Shown: positions 13,146 to 24,522 of the stretch, piece by piece
Numbering within the stretch: position 1 is the first letter of the stretch
Layout: each line of letters starts with the position of its first letter
Origin: Tetradesmus obliquus
Taxonomy: Eukaryota > Chlorophyta > Chlorophyceae > Sphaeropleales > Scenedesmaceae
NCBI GenBank assembly: GCA_030272155.1
Contig: CP126204.1
Span: forward strand, 3,339,501-3,403,500
DNA length: 64,000 nucleotides
Reading direction: 5' to 3'
The notes under the pieces: generated by a model
Database searches by the model: none
Told to the model about the DNA's origin: nothing
The model's input: the letters and a program-made list of their open reading frames with translations, nothing else
Translations under genes and position numbers: made by a program

Positions 13146-14051
13146 GGTAACCTGCAGAGTTCACCTGGAAGGTCACCCCAGCGCTGGCAGCAGGCAACAC
13201 GGTTGTCATCAAGGTGTCAAAGGAGACTTCACTGACTGCGCTGCTCATGGGTGACCTGGCAATCCAGGCTGGGCTGCCGCCTGGCGTGCTCAACATCCTC
13301 ACGGGGCCTGGCACGTCACTAGGCGACGCCCTGGTGGAGCACCCTATGGTGGACAAGGTGGGCGGGGTCGGAAGTTTGCCATGAACTTTGAGACTTAGTG
13401 TGATGTTTGAAGTTCTTGACTGGGCCAGGCACCAGCCTGGGTGACGCTGTTGTGGATCACCGGCTGGTGGACAAGGTGGGCGGGGTGTGAAGCAGGGTGA
13501 GAACTTTGGGCCTGGCTGTGAACTTTTAACCTGGCAATCCAGGCGGGGCTGCCGCCCGACGTGCTCCACATTGGGCTTCAATGTGAAGTTTGATGTCCTT
13601 GGTGCCCGGCGTGCTCAACATCCTGAAGGGGCCGGGCACATCGCTGGGTGACGCCCTGGTGGAGCACCCGATGGTGGACAAGGTGCGGGGCGTGTTGGGT
13701 TTGTCTAAGCTCTTTGCCATTCACTGTCAACTATGAGCGGAACTTTCATTGTATGTAGTGTGCTCAGCATCCTGACTGGGCCAGGCACATCGCTGGGTGA
13801 CGCCCTTGTGGAGCACCCGATGGTGGACAAGGCGGGCAGAGTAGAGATCACATCGATTGCTTGCAATGGTGTAAAGTGTAATGCTATTTGCTGAAGACTT
13901 CTCATTACTTTGCTGCTTTGCTGCTGCTCCTGCTGCTGCTGCTCCTGCTGCTGCTGCTGCTGCTGCCAGGTCACCTTTACCGGCAGCACCTCTGTGGGCC
14001 GCGGCGTGGGTCAGACTGTTTGAGCTGCATCATGTTCTGCCTCACGCATTC

Positions 14052-14088
<37 letters not shown>

Positions 14089-14290
14089 TCACCTTCACTG
14101 GCAGCACCTCTGTGGGCCGTGGCGTGGGTCAGACTGTTTGAGATGCATCATGTTGTGCCTCACATTTCTGGCTGCTGCTGCTGCGTGCTGCCGCTGCTGC
14201 TGCTGCTTTTGCCTGCAGGTCACCTTCACCGGCAGCACCTCTGTGGGCCGTGGCGTGGGTGAGACGGTTTGAGCTGCATCATGCCGAATC

Positions 14291-14325
<35 letters not shown>

Positions 14326-15785
14326 TCACCTTCACTGGCAGCACCTCTGTCGGCCGTGGCGTGGGTGAGAAGGCAGGGGCAGGGCTCAAGAAGTACACGC
14401 TGGAGCTTGGGGGCAAGAGCCCCGTCATCGTGTGCCCTGACGTGGACATCGACAAAGCGGTTGAGGTGAGGTTTATGGCCATGGATTTTGTCCTGTGTGC
14501 TTTTGTTGTGCATTGATCGAGTGTCGTTGCAGGACTGCACGCTGAAGCTGGGTGGCAAGAGCCCTGTCATTGTGTACCCTGATGTAAACGTTGACAAGGC
14601 AGTCGAGGTGAGAGCATTTGAGGCTTGCCATGTAGGATTCAAGGTTTTGGTGATGGGTTTTAGTGCGGCGCAAGAAGTACATGCTTGAGCTTGGGGGCAA
14701 GAGCCCTGTCATCGTGTGCCCTGATGTGGACATCGATAAGGCGGTTGAGGTGAGGAGGTTTAGGGTTCAGCCTGCAGATATGAATGATTTCGACTGTTTG
14801 CTGGGTTTAAGTGTGGCTCAAGAAGTAACACGTGTCACACGCTGGAGCTGGGGGCAAGAGCCCTGTGGTCGTGTGCCCTGATGTGGACGTTGACGACGCC
14901 GCGGAGGTGAGGAGGTTTAGGGTTTGGCCTGTAGATACGACGGTTTTGACTGTCGGACGGTTGTCAGTGTGCCTGAAGGCCTGCATGCTTGGGGGCAAGA
15001 GCCCGGTCAATGTGTGCCCTCATGTGGACAGTGACAAGGCGGTGGAGGTGAGGAGGTTTGAGATGTAACAGGCATTGCTGCTCATGGTTGATGTTCAGGG
15101 GTTGTGCAGCATGCACAGCAAAATTCACTGGTGAGTCTGCAGGTGGCTGTCATCAGGCTGCTGTACAACGTAAGACGACGCTTGCTGTAACGTTGTTAAC
15201 CTCTGTTGAACACTCGCAGTCAATGCCAATATATGGCTGCCATCGGGCTGTTATAACGTAGGCTATGTCTTTCGTAACAAGTCTCCATGGGGGTGTTGGC
15301 CAACACCAATGTATAACACATTTGGTATGGTGTTGTTTTTTATTGCAGGTGGCTGCCATGGGGCTGCTGTACAACATGGGCCAGTGCTGCGCTGCCGGCA
15401 CGCGGCTGTACGTGCACGCCGACATCTATGACGACTTCGTGGGCAAGTACGTCAAGGCGCTGCAGGCCTGGTGAGTCTTTCAGCATGTCCAGCTTTTTTA
15501 CGAGCACAACGCTTTACGTGCACACAGAGATGTACAATGACAGCGCAGTGCGTCAAGCGCTGCAGGCCTGGTCAGTGCTGAACTCAAGTAGCACCCTTTT
15601 GCACACGAAGGTGGCCCCCCCCCATGATGTGGCATGGCATGATCAGAGCTAGGCCAGCACCACCAGACTGAGTTGTCCCGCTTGCAGGACGGCCCCTACC
15701 AGCCTGTAACACAGCATGGCTCCTTCTGGTTGCTGAGGCTGATACAACGCTAGCTGCTGCTGCTGCTGCTGCTGCTGCCGCCGCC

Positions 15786-15817
<32 letters not shown>

Positions 15818-15927
15818 CACGCATGACTGCTGCTCCCTCCAATATACATGTTCACCACGCAGGGAGGTGGGCAACCCCTTCAGGCCTGACAGCAAACGTC
15901 CTTTTGACGCTGATGCTGATGCAACAT

Positions 15928-15963
<36 letters not shown>

Positions 15964-16068
15964 CACATGCATGCTGCTTCCTCCAAATACATGTCCCCCT
16001 TGCAGGAAGGTGGGTGACCCGTTCCAGCCCGACGCACAGCACACCTCCTCGCAATGCTGATGCAGCAC

Positions 16069-16131
<63 letters not shown>

Positions 16132-17522
16132 CACTCGTCTGCTGCTCATGTCCTCACGTTGTTGCTTGCAGGAAGGTGGGCGACCCCTTCAAGCCCGACA
16201 CGCAGCACGGCCCTCAGATCAACACCCACCAGCTGGAGAAGATCCAGAGCTACGTGGACATGGTGAGGGAGTGATGTAAACAAACACATGTATTGCTGCG
16301 AGCAAGTCATGGCCCTCTATTATATGTCTGTGCCATGCAAAGCAGCATGCCGAAGTTATGTTGCAGCGCTGCAAGCAGCTTCCTGTTCCTGTGTTCCTTG
16401 TGGCATGAAGCCATTTGGCACCACATGCTGCCACCTGTAACATCTGTCATTCACCTATCACTCACCACTATTGGTGTCAAATTTGCAGGGCAAGAAGGAC
16501 CCGGCCTGCAAGCTACTGTGTGGCGGGGAGCGTGTGGGCGACAAGGGCTGCTACTTCCAGCCCACCGCCTTTGAGGTGTCCGACAACAACGCAAAAATCG
16601 CCCAGGAGGAGATTTTTGGGCCGGTGCAGTGCGTGTTGAAGTGGAGCGACAAGGAGCAGGTTGGTTTGTTATTTACCTTGTATTTGTGCGGTGCTGAGAA
16701 CGCCGGAAACAAACCCAAGTCTTCAAGCTGATAGATAGAGAGGTACTTGAATGGGGTTTTGGGAGGTGGTGCATAGCGGTTGCCTCAGTGCAGCGAGCCT
16801 TCACGTGGTTGCTACTCCAGCCGACTGCCTTTGAGGTGTCAGACAATGCCGCCAAGATTGCCCAGGAGGAGATCTTTCGGCCGGTGCAGTGCGTGTTCAA
16901 GTGGAGCGACATGGAGCAGGTGGGTAATTATTTCCTTTGTAATTGTGTGGTGCTCAGAATGCGCGAAAACAAAGTTTTCAAGCTGACAGATAGAGATTGC
17001 CTCAGTGCAGTGCTCTTTCTTGTGGCTGCTACTTCCAGCCCACCGCCTTTGAGGTGGCTGGCACCAATATTGTTCAGATCTATGAGCCGGTGCAATTCGT
17101 GTTCAAGTGGAGCGACATGGAGCATGTTGGTGATGTATGTCAGCGATTGCATGGCGCAGTTCATCAGGACCGCCAACAGCAGCGTGTACAGCCTAGCAGC
17201 AGAGTGCTGGGTGAAAGTCAGGACACAATCAATGTCTCACTGCTGCTGCTGCTCCTGCTGCTCCTGCTGCTGCTGCTGCTGCATCAGGTGATTGCTGCTG
17301 CCAAAAACAACGTGTACGGCCAGGCGGCTGGTGTGCTGGCCAAGGGCCAGGGCATTGATGTCTCGTCGCTGCTGCTGCTGCTGCTGCGCCTGACCCTCTT
17401 GCTGCTGCTGTTGCCACCACCACATCAGGTCATTGCTGCTGCCCACGACAACATGTACGGCCTGGCACCTGGCGTGCTGGCCAAGAGCCAGGGCAGCATC
17501 AATGCCTCAATGCTGCTGCTGC

Positions 17523-17603
<81 letters not shown>

Positions 17604-18031
17604 GTCAGGTGATCGCTCCTGCCAATGACAATGTGTACGCCCTGGCGGCTGGTGTGCCTGCCAAGAGCGAGGGCATCATTGCTGCCGCATGTCACTCATT
17701 GCTTCTTCTTCTTCTTCTTCTTCTTCCTGTACTGCTGCTTCATCAGGTGATTGCTGCTGCCAACGACAACGTGTACGGCCTGGCAGCTGGTGTGCTGTGC
17801 AAGAGCCAGGGCACCATCGACGGCCTGGTGCGGCGGCTGAGGGCAGGCACAGTGTGGGTCAACACCTACAACGTGTACGACGCAGGTGAGCCAGCAGCAG
17901 CAGCAGCAGCGATGGCGGCGGCGGCGGCAGCAGCACCAGGTGGATGACGTAATCCGTCGACAGATGGCACAGTTTGCGTCGTCACCTATGTGTGTGAAGC
18001 AGCAGCAGCAGCATACTGAGAGCAGTGATGG

Positions 18032-18073
<42 letters not shown>

Positions 18074-18459
18074 TTGCTCGACAACAGCGATAATGTGGAT
18101 CTGTCATGCTGCTGCTGCCTGCCGCACCCCGCAGGCGTGCCGTTTGGCGGCTACAAGGAGAGCGGTGTGGGGCGGGAGAAGAGCGAGTACGCGCTGCAGG
18201 CCTACACACAGGTGTGCTACTACTGCTTACCCTGCAGCTGATCATGAGTGTCAAACCTTTGCGCTTATATGCTGCTAGGTGCAACAGCTGTGCTTCACCT
18301 ATCAGCGAGAAGAGCGAGGACGCGCTGCAGGCCTACACACAGGTGCGGATTTTTGGCTAACATGCAGCTGCAGCTGCTGCCCACCCTGAATGCTAAAACG
18401 ATATGGTACCTGCCAGGTGCAGCGATGTTGCACCAGATGTCACATGTTGTGCACCGATG

Positions 18460-18528
<69 letters not shown>

Positions 18529-18677
18529 TTTATAGTTTGCACCAGATGTCACATGTTCTGCACCGATGAACTCCTGCATGTTGCTGCACCGCCTTACTGC
18601 GTGCGTACTGCCGTACTGTGTGTCATCAGGTGAAGGCGGTTTACCAGCCTCTGGAGGACCCAAAGGCCTGGCACTAG
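8862..18677 (+). CDS. NAD(P)+-dependent aldehyde dehydrogenase (ALDH1/2-like), complete
   Basis: Thirteen exons join in phase to 518 aa: 8862-8920, 9239-9293, 10017-10196, 11667-11821, 12397-12515, 13158-13357, 14325-14465, 15349-15470, 16172-16262, 16489-16659, 17747-17885, 18135-18211 and 18630-18677. ALDHs oxidise aldehydes to carboxylic acids with NAD(P)+. Visible residues: Asn185 in TPWNFPLM, Lys208 in the cofactor-binding block [10 protein letters not shown], general base Glu283 in LELGGKSP, nucleophile Cys317 in [11 protein letters not shown], Glu415 in EEIFGPVQ, and a C-terminal [13 protein letters not shown]. The first 38 residues (from [14 protein letters not shown]) are not typical of the family and show no clear transit peptide, so a cytosolic place is likely but unproven. 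Nearly every intron carries decayed one-sided exon copies. Exon 4 may join through any of several near-identical donor copies, giving FAA or FAG before WADK. Confidence 0.93.
10912..10986 (+). repeat. Donor-side copy of ALDH exon 3
   Basis: This repeats the last 75 bases of exon 3 ([19 protein letters not shown] region) with point changes and is followed by the same GTGGGT donor. It has no acceptor and an altered codon where the exon has Met (ATA for ATG). Confidence 0.85.
11295..12113 (+). repeat. Seven-copy array around ALDH exon 4: three 5' fragments, the intact exon, three 3' fragments
   Basis: The block GGCAGGCTGCTGAGCAAGCTGG recurs at about 11295, 11410 and 11533 before the intact exon (11667-11821). 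The block CAGAGCATGCTCAAGGAGAT recurs at about 11862, 11960 and 12052 after it, each time followed by a GTGAGCAGTGG donor. Upstream copies have acceptors only; downstream copies have donors only. One upstream copy has an in-frame TGA. Confidence 0.9.
12309..12360 (+). repeat. Acceptor-side copy of ALDH exon 5
   Basis: The acceptor and the first 40-odd bases of exon 5 ([12 protein letters not shown] region) are repeated here after a short CTG tract. The copy then diverges (CCCACAAACG...) and has no exon 5 donor. Confidence 0.85.
12741..13831 (+). repeat. Array around ALDH exon 6: three 5' fragments, the intact exon, four 3' fragments
   Basis: Acceptor-side copies ([10 protein letters not shown]...NTVV) start near 12741, 12850 and 12989, each after a CTG tract or a CTGCAG acceptor. 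The intact exon is 13158-13357. Donor-side fragments of the [24 protein letters not shown] part lie near 13420-13476, 13531-13571, 13605-13682 and 13760-13831; most end in AAGGTGSG or AAGGCGGG at the old donor. Confidence 0.9.
13072..13143 (+). repeat. (CTG)n tract before the acceptor of ALDH exon 6
   Basis: About 24 uninterrupted CTG units sit in the last part of the intron, about 15 bases before the CAG acceptor at 13157. They may act as the pyrimidine-containing tract of the 3' splice site. Confidence 0.9.
13971..15050 (+). repeat. Array around ALDH exon 7: three 5' fragments, the intact exon, four 3' fragments
   Basis: [14 protein letters not shown] copies with acceptors start near 13970, 14088 and 14219. 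The intact exon is 14325-14465. [20 protein letters not shown] copies with GTGAGG donors end near 14608, 14750, 14908 and 15048. All carry substitutions or small indels. This separates the Rossmann part of the exon from the part with the catalytic Glu. Confidence 0.9.
15138..15570 (+). repeat. One-sided copies around ALDH exon 8
   Basis: Acceptor-side fragments of the VAAMGLLYN block lie near 15138-15172 and 15231-15258. The intact exon with the catalytic Cys is 15349-15470. A donor-side fragment (LYVH..ALQAW) lies near 15510-15571. None of the fragments contains the catalytic GQCC block. Confidence 0.8.
15863..16041 (+). repeat. Two acceptor-side copies of ALDH exon 9
   Basis: [13 protein letters not shown] 5' fragments start near 15863 and 16006, each after a (CTG)n tract, ahead of the intact exon at 16172-16262. 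Neither fragment reaches the donor. Confidence 0.85.
16068..16128 (+). repeat. (CTG)n tract in the intron before ALDH exon 9
   Basis: About 20 CTG units follow the second decoy copy of exon 9 and precede the acceptor at 16171. Confidence 0.9.
16805..17127 (+). repeat. Two donor-side copies of ALDH exon 10
   Basis: The segment GCTACTTCCAGCCCACCGCC...AGCGACAAGGAGCAG with its donor recurs near 16811-16919 and 17029-17127. Both copies have frameshifts or substitutions (for example loss of the EEIFGP glutamates in the second). The intact exon is 16489-16659. Confidence 0.85.
17140..17680 (+). repeat. Four acceptor-side copies of ALDH exon 11
   Basis: [21 protein letters not shown] fragments start near 17150 (strongly decayed), 17287, 17428 and 17607, ahead of the intact exon at 17747-17885. 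The last three follow a CTG tract and a CATCAG or CGTCAG acceptor. Confidence 0.85.
17512..17602 (+). repeat. Longest (CTG)n tract of the ALDH gene
   Basis: About 29 CTG units with one CCG interruption end at the CGTCAG acceptor of the last exon 11 decoy (17607). Confidence 0.95.
18300..18342 (+). repeat. Donor-side copy of ALDH exon 12
   Basis: The end of exon 12 ([12 protein letters not shown]) is repeated with one Tyr-to-Asp codon change and a GTGCGG donor, downstream of the intact exon at 18135-18211. Confidence 0.8.
18462..18526. repeat. (TAA)n microsatellite
   Basis: About 21 units of TAA/ATA in the last ALDH intron. It is the only long AT-only microsatellite in the window and is flanked on both sides by a copy of TTGCACCAGATGTCACATGTT. 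Confidence 0.95.
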
Positions 18678-19950
18678 TGTGTGCTGTGGCCTACGGCTAA
18701 GGGTGTCCTTTGTTGCACCAGCATGTTAGGGCGCCGCCAAAGCGGCAGCAGCAGCAGCAGCACGCACTGTGCGCAGCGCAGCCCATGAAGTGCCTGCTCT
18801 TCGAACAAAAGATGACCCGGTCAGCAAAGCCGAACCGTGCACAAGGCTGGCTGGCAGCCGACGCGCACGAGGCTAGCTGGCATGCAGCGGTGCGCCTGGC
18901 CTGCAGTGCTAGTGGGGCAGCAGCTGCTGCAGCAGCGTCAGCTGAGGCAGGAAGTGTTGTGTGAGGCGCCATTGAGACTCGTAGCTGATGATGGATGAAG
19001 TCACATGCAGGAAACAGTGCAGCAGGTCATGCGGCGCTGGTGATAGAGTTGGCAGCAGTTGAAGTTGGCAATGTGAGTTGGCAGCTGAAGTTGGCGGTTT
19101 GTATGTGGGATTGTGAGTTGGCAGTGTGCACTGGCCCAAGGCTTGTGTTGTTTCAGTATCAGTGATTGGGCCTGATGCATGTCATTGCATGTTGGTAGAT
19201 ACATGACGAGGCTGGCGACCAGCACTGTGCAGCACTGCAGCAGAGGCGCTGCACTTGTCATGACAAGGTATGATCATGACAAGCTATGATCATAGCACTG
19301 CAGGCAACTTGAAGTGCAGCTGGTTGGCTAGCACAGAGCTGCCAAGCCCAGAGGAGCTGAACCCCTTTGGCATCCTCGATACTTAGCACCTTCCAAACCA
19401 TGGTGTAATCGAATAGTCCATTGACCAGAGAAGAGGATGCACAGGGTCCAGCAGTTGGAGATGCCCCTACTGAACAGCACCAAGGAAGTGCTCACAAGCT
19501 AAAACGCAACGCAATTTCAAAGTAAGTCAGCCGATTTGACTTAAAATGCGCCCTGTCCACTTTAAGTGCTGTTACATGCCTTCACCAGGCCGGGTCAGCC
19601 GTGCACCGTAACTCCCCTCAAGCACCCTGGTGACATTACGGAAGGTTACGGTACCACTCGGCAAACCCCAGTAGCTATAACACTTTGCAAGGCAGCCTAA
19701 TTGTTCTGATTCACATATATTCATGCGAATGCAAGGCAGGTGCAACAGGAGCCCGCGTATTCACGATCGCCCTTCATTCGTTCTTGCATAACCATTGGAA
19801 CGGCATTCAACGCGATGCTACGCTGACGCATTCCTCAAACATACATATATTCAACGATGCTTCGTTTGCTGATGGCAGCTGCAGCAGCTCAATCGTGCTG
19901 ACCAGCGACTACAGCAGTGCTGCCCGCAGCAGCTGCTGTAGCAGGCGAGC
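18678..19950. other. Spacer between the ALDH and coiled-coil genes
   Basis: No exon chain was recognised. A short tandem repeat of TCATGACAAGSTATGA units lies at about 19256-19298. The last 300 bases (19640-19880) are AT-richer, with CATACATATATTCAA near 19838-19853, and probably hold the promoter of the next gene. Confidence 0.45.
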
Positions 19951-20234
19951 ATGGACAAAGCCCTGATGCGGAGGCTGCAGAAGCACCTGAACTACAGGAA
20001 AGGCCAGGCCAGAAAGCTCGAGGAGGAGAACAGGCAGCTGCATGCAAGGTGAGCAGAATGAATGTGTGTTGGCAGCAGCAGCGCTGCTGTCCTGTGTAGT
20101 AGTGGGTGCAGACGGCGACACCATGGTGCGTATCTACAGCTGCCGCTGGCAGCAGATGAACATTTTGGTTTATGGTTGTTGTATTCCAGGCAGCAACACA
20201 TACCCTTCCTTGAACTTGATAGCTGTCCAACCCC

Positions 20235-20265
<31 letters not shown>

Positions 20266-20765
20266 TCAGGGAATCCATACTGCTGGCCTACTGCCAGACG
20301 CTGCTTTGGCTGCGGCAGCAGGAATGCCAGCAGCCGGCATTGCTCAATGACTCAGACGGCGAGCAGCAGCAGCAGCAGCAGGGGCTCTGGCTGGCCTCAG
20401 ACATGGCTCAGTTTTCAGAGGGAGAGCTGCTGCTGGTGCAACAGCTGCAATGCAGGCTGACAGAACAGTGGGCCGGCTCATTTGATCCTATTCTGCCTCA
20501 GGGGCCCATGCAGCAGCAGCAGCAGCAGCAGCATGCTGGGCCGCAGCACTGGCAGCAGCAGCAGCAGCAGCATGATCCTGGGCCGCAGCACTGGCAGCAG
20601 CAGCAGCAGCTGATGCCGCTCGCTGACGCAGCCGGTGCTTCTGCAGCTGCCGATCTGCAGCTCAGTCAAGCTGATGTCTGGCGTCAGCACTCCGGCAGCA
20701 GCAACAGCATCATGAACAGTCAAAGTAACAACAGCGGCAGCGGACCGTCGCCCAGTGCTGCTGCC

Positions 20766-20803
<38 letters not shown>

Positions 20804-23800
20804 GCCTGAAGTGCAGCAGGAGCCGACTGTAGCACCAGATGATGACTTGCTGTACCTTTTCAAGCGCGTGTTCGCCATGCAGTCTTTTCCAGGTGAGGCT
20901 GACAAGGCAAGGCCCTATCTTGGTTTACATTTACGCACTGCCTTTCAGTCGGTCCTTTTTTTCAATGCTGCACTGCTTGTGCGTTGGCTTCACATCATGC
21001 TTGACTAGTCTTATGCGCGCCTGCAGTGGCTTAAGCTGTCTGTGATGCCAACGGGGACCATGCGCAACTAATGTCCATTCTATACCATGTACTATAACAC
21101 TAATTGTACGCCATGGTCTTTTTGCAGGTGCCGCAGACATGACCATACAGGACATATCCAATGTATACAATGAGGTTGTGCGGGACCTGTCCCTCAACCT
21201 GGCCCTACACGACGCGGCATTGCAGCAGGCGGCAGATGTTGGCTGGCCGGCGGTTGACACCACGGCCTGGCACAACATCCGCGATGCATTTGACAGGTGA
21301 GCTGCCTGCAGCACAAGTGGTACATGTATGAAGACAGCAGCAGTCACAGCAGCAGCAGCAGCACCAGGTCAGCAAACGGGAGTGCGAGCGGGAGCTGTAT
21401 GGACACAGCAGCAGCAGCAGGGCAGCAGCAGCAGCACCGGCAGCAGCAGCAGCAGCAGCAGCAGACGAGCTGCCTGCAGCACGAGTTAGAGCTCTGAAAT
21501 GACATCATCATCATTAGCAGCAGCAGCAGCAGCAGTACTGGCAGCAGCAGGTGACCTGCATAAGCGCAGCAGCATCGTCGCTTGCAAGCACTCCTGACGC
21601 TGCCTGCCTGTGCGTGTGCCTTCTCGCCTGCGCTCACTTCCCACCCTGCGGGCTCGGCAATATGTTTGTGCCGCTGTGCCAGCAGCAGCGCAGCAATATC
21701 ATCACTTGCAAGCACTCCTGACGCTGCTGCCTGCGTATGTGCCGTTGCATCTGCTGTGCTCTGCATCACACAGGCTGGGCAACATGTATGTGTCGCTGTG
21801 CCAGCAGCAGCGCAGCAGCATCACCATGGTTGCTGTGCTGGTCAACCATGCTGACCTGTCACAGCCAATGCTGCAGGTAAGTGCAGCTTGCTTCATATGC
21901 GTCTTGCGGTACATAGCTAGCGCGTGTGGGAGCCTGCTGCTGCTGCTGCTGCTGCTGCTGAATGCATTTGCAGCGGTCAGGACACTACAGCATTGCTTAT
22001 CATCACTTGTACGTAAGACACGTGACTGTCTAAAATTGACTGTGTTATTCTATGTGGTATTCCATGTGTTATATCTTGTGTTATTAACACCTCACAGGAG
22101 ACCAGCTTGGAAGACCACATCCGCTGCGTGAAGCTGATGGGGCTCAGCGCAACCCAGAAGCAGCAGATCGCCGACGGCTATGCAGTATTCAGCCAGCTGC
22201 TGCAGTCCGTTCTGCTCAACATGCGGCAGCTGCAGCTGCAGCAGCCGGGTGATCTGGGTCCTGCTGCTGTTGCAGGAGGCGACGGCAGCAGCAGCAGCAG
22301 CAATCATCTTGCTGGCACCCGCAGCGGCAGCGGCTGCGCAGATGGGGTGGCGTTGGGAGCTGCTGCTGGCGAATCTGCGTCCAAAACAGCAGCAGGGGCA
22401 GCAGCAGGGGCAGCAGCAGGGGCAGCAGCAGGGGCAGCAGCAGGGGCAGCAGCAGGGGCAGCAGCAGGGGCAGCAACAAGCAGCGGCTCGTTTGCAACGC
22501 TGTCAGCAGAAGGCTACAAAATGCACAGGTGCGAGTGCGCGGTGCAGCTGTGCATTACTCATGTTTATCATTAGAATGTGCTGCTGACATTGTGTATCTG
22601 TCGCATCCCATTGCAGGCAGGCGCTGCACCAGCAGGAGCAGCGTGCGAAGCAGCTGTGCATCACATCTGATTGCCCCAAGGCATTGCTGTTGGCGCGTTG
22701 TTGATGTTACCAGTGCGTTGCAGGCAGGCGCCGCACCAGCAGGAGCAGCGTGCGGCGCAGCTGTGCATCACATTTGATTGCCCCAAGGCAGTGCTGCTGA
22801 CGCGTTGTTGATATTACCGCTGCGTTGCAAAAAGGCACTACACCAGCAGGAGCAGCAGTGGACACACAAACTCTTGAAGCGTGATTGCCATAGAAGCTGA
22901 ATCATCACGTGTCCATGTGGCTGCCGGGAGATGCTGCAGAAGCAGAAGCAGCGCGCGGCTGAAACATCATCGATGTTGCACCTCCAGCTATCCAGCGCAG
23001 CCTAGCCACTGATATATGACCCTGCCGCACTGCTTTTTTGCAGGGAGGTGCTACACCAGCAGGAGCAGCGCACAGCGCAGCTGCGGCAGCTGTTGCAGAA
23101 GGACGCACTGATAAAGCTTGCCTTCCTGGCACACATTATGGGCCGCTGCACATACAGACAGGTGCGGCCCGTGTGGTGTGCACAGAGAACTCGCAGTAGT
23201 TCTTCGAGTATTGTGGGCTTTCGCGATGTATCCTATTTTGGGATATGTAGCGCCATGTCATACTGCATGTACTTGGTGATGCTGCGGTTTATTTCGTCGT
23301 AAAGCCGGCCTTCCTGGCACACATTAAGGGCCGCTGCACATACAGACAGGTGCGGCCGTGTGGTGTGTACAGATAATTTGCAGTAGTTTGTTGTTTGCGA
23401 ATAATGCAGGCCTTCGTGGTGTATTCTGAGATATGTTGGGGCATGTCATACTGCATATTCTAACCTGTTGATGTTGTGTTTTGATTCGTCGTAAAGCTGG
23501 CCAAGCTGTTTTGTGGTGATGTACCTCCGCCAGCATGCAATTGCTGCACTCTCTGCACAGCAGACGCTGATGCTTTGACACAAATGCTTACGATTCTTTG
23601 CCCTGCTGCAGCTGGCCAAGCTGCTGAGGATGAAATAAATATGCTCGGCAGCTAACCTTGCCGTACTCTAGGGCGTGCCCCGTGCAACAGGCCTGTTGCA
23701 CGGGGCACGCTGACACTTTAATAATGTAACAAGTCATTGTCATTGTGCTACTGCAGCTGGCCAAGCTGTGTGTGGTGATGCACCCGCAGCAGCAAAGCCA

Positions 23801-24007
23801 GTGCCGTACTGTATGCCGTCCTGCCGCAGCACACTCAACACTCACCGTACTTGTCTTCTCGTGCAATTGCTGCTGCTGCAGCTGGCTAAGCTGTTTGTGG
23901 TGATGTACCCCCGCCAACCAGCCACTGCTGCAATCGCCCGCGCTGTTGAGGCAATTTTGAAGGAGGAGCAGGCAGGGCAGGGCAGCAGACAAGGTGCAGC
24001 GCATTGA
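19951..24007 (+). CDS. Coiled-coil protein, bZIP-like architecture, function unknown
   Basis: Seven exons join in phase to 555 aa: 19951-20048, 20270-20892, 21128-21296, 21774-21876, 22098-22528, 23044-23161 and 23882-24007. The N-terminus (RRLQKHLNYRKGQARKLEEE) is basic and runs into a short heptad-like coiled coil, as in bZIP factors. The strict bZIP N-x7-R signature is not met, so DNA binding is only possible. Exon 2 carries Gln runs and a poly-Ala run; exon 5 carries a GAAA repeat. Between these are two ordered blocks: ADMTIQDISNVYNEVVRDL to LVNHADLSQPML, and DHIRCVKLMGLSATQKQQI to NMRQLQLQQ. Algal bZIP-type regulators often have such a downstream helical block (inference). The start is the first ATG of the open exon. 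A TGTAA polyadenylation-type signal lies at 24168-24172. Confidence 0.75.
21655..21720 (+). repeat. Acceptor-side copy of exon 4 of the coiled-coil gene
   Basis: GGCTCGGCAATATGTTTGTG and the following Cys-Gln-rich codons repeat the start of exon 4 (intact at 21774-21876). The copy lacks the donor end. Confidence 0.75.
22388..22472 (+). repeat. In-exon 12-bp repeat encoding (GAAA)n
   Basis: About seven copies of GGGGCAGCAGCA lie inside exon 5 of the coiled-coil gene. The 12-bp unit keeps frame and encodes Gly-Ala-Ala-Ala, giving a flexible low-complexity linker. Confidence 0.9.
22616..23350 (+). repeat. Array around exon 6 of the coiled-coil gene
   Basis: Acceptor-side copies of the HQQEQR block lie near 22616, 22724, 22829 and 22925 (decayed); the intact exon is 23044-23161. 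One donor-side copy (AFLAHI.GRCTYRQ with GTGCGG) lies near 23308-23350 and has a stop-like change in place of the Met codon. Confidence 0.8.
23495..23795 (+). repeat. Three acceptor-side copies of the last exon of the coiled-coil gene
   Basis: The start of exon 7 (CTGGCCAAGCTG...GTGGTGATG) recurs near 23498, 23612 and 23757, before the intact exon at 23882-24007. Confidence 0.8.
23673..23710. repeat. Perfect 38-bp palindrome (19-bp arms, no loop)
   Basis: From GCGTGCCCCGTGCAACAG to its exact reverse complement with nothing between. It lies in the last intron of the coiled-coil gene. A perfect GC-rich inverted repeat of this size is unlikely by chance; it might be the footprint of a mobile element or a cruciform-prone site. 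Confidence 0.9.
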
Positions 24008-24522
24008 CTGCTGCAGCAGGCTTTGTGAAGACACAGACAGCAGCTAGCCAGCGCTGCAATCAGCCAACTTCTTATGGGTTGCAGTGCACAGACGATGTTT
24101 TACTTGTCTGAGGCTCTGGTGAATCACATCCAGCCTCCCACTTTGTGCACTTCTCCCTTGCTTCGCTGTGTAAACCTTACTTTCTCATAGGTCACACCGT
24201 AGAGAAAGTACAGTTGTCACGAGTGTAGCGGGTCTGCTCTGTGCAGCAGGTGCAGCAGGGTTTAACATTCAAACTAACTGGGCCCCCTCGGGGCCCACCC
24301 TTAGGCTGCAACGCAGCCCTTTCTCCCTAAGCGTTTATTTTGGGCATTTGCAGTGTAGTGCGCCTAGCGCACAGCTGCAGTATCATTCGTTCGTGTGCGG
24401 CAGTTCCCCCCCCCCCCCCTCCCCCCCCCTCATAAACCCTCTTGTGAGACTATGTTTTTGCTCTGCGACGTAAAACACGGGGTGACGAAAGATACGCTAC
24501 TGTGTCGTTTCGCCGTATAGCG
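24008..24522. other. Spacer with two hairpins and a poly-C tract before the recombinase gene
   Basis: Two GC-rich hairpins are visible at 24280-24296 (GGGCCCC...GGGGCCC) and 24304-24320 (GGCTGC..GCAGCC). A C-rich run with T interruptions lies at about 24407-24430. These could be the left part of the element carrying the recombinase, but no matching end was found to the right. Confidence 0.5.

Noticed and set aside
17229..17700. Long poly-Leu frame continuous with ALDH-like fragments
   Set aside because: The frame runs through CTG tracts and decoy exon 11 copies. The intact exon with both splice sites is 17747-17885, and the decoys lack donors.
24502..24522. Upstream GTG as start of the recombinase
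   Set aside because: Nuclear genes start with ATG as a rule; the first in-frame ATG is at 24523 and leaves the domains whole.
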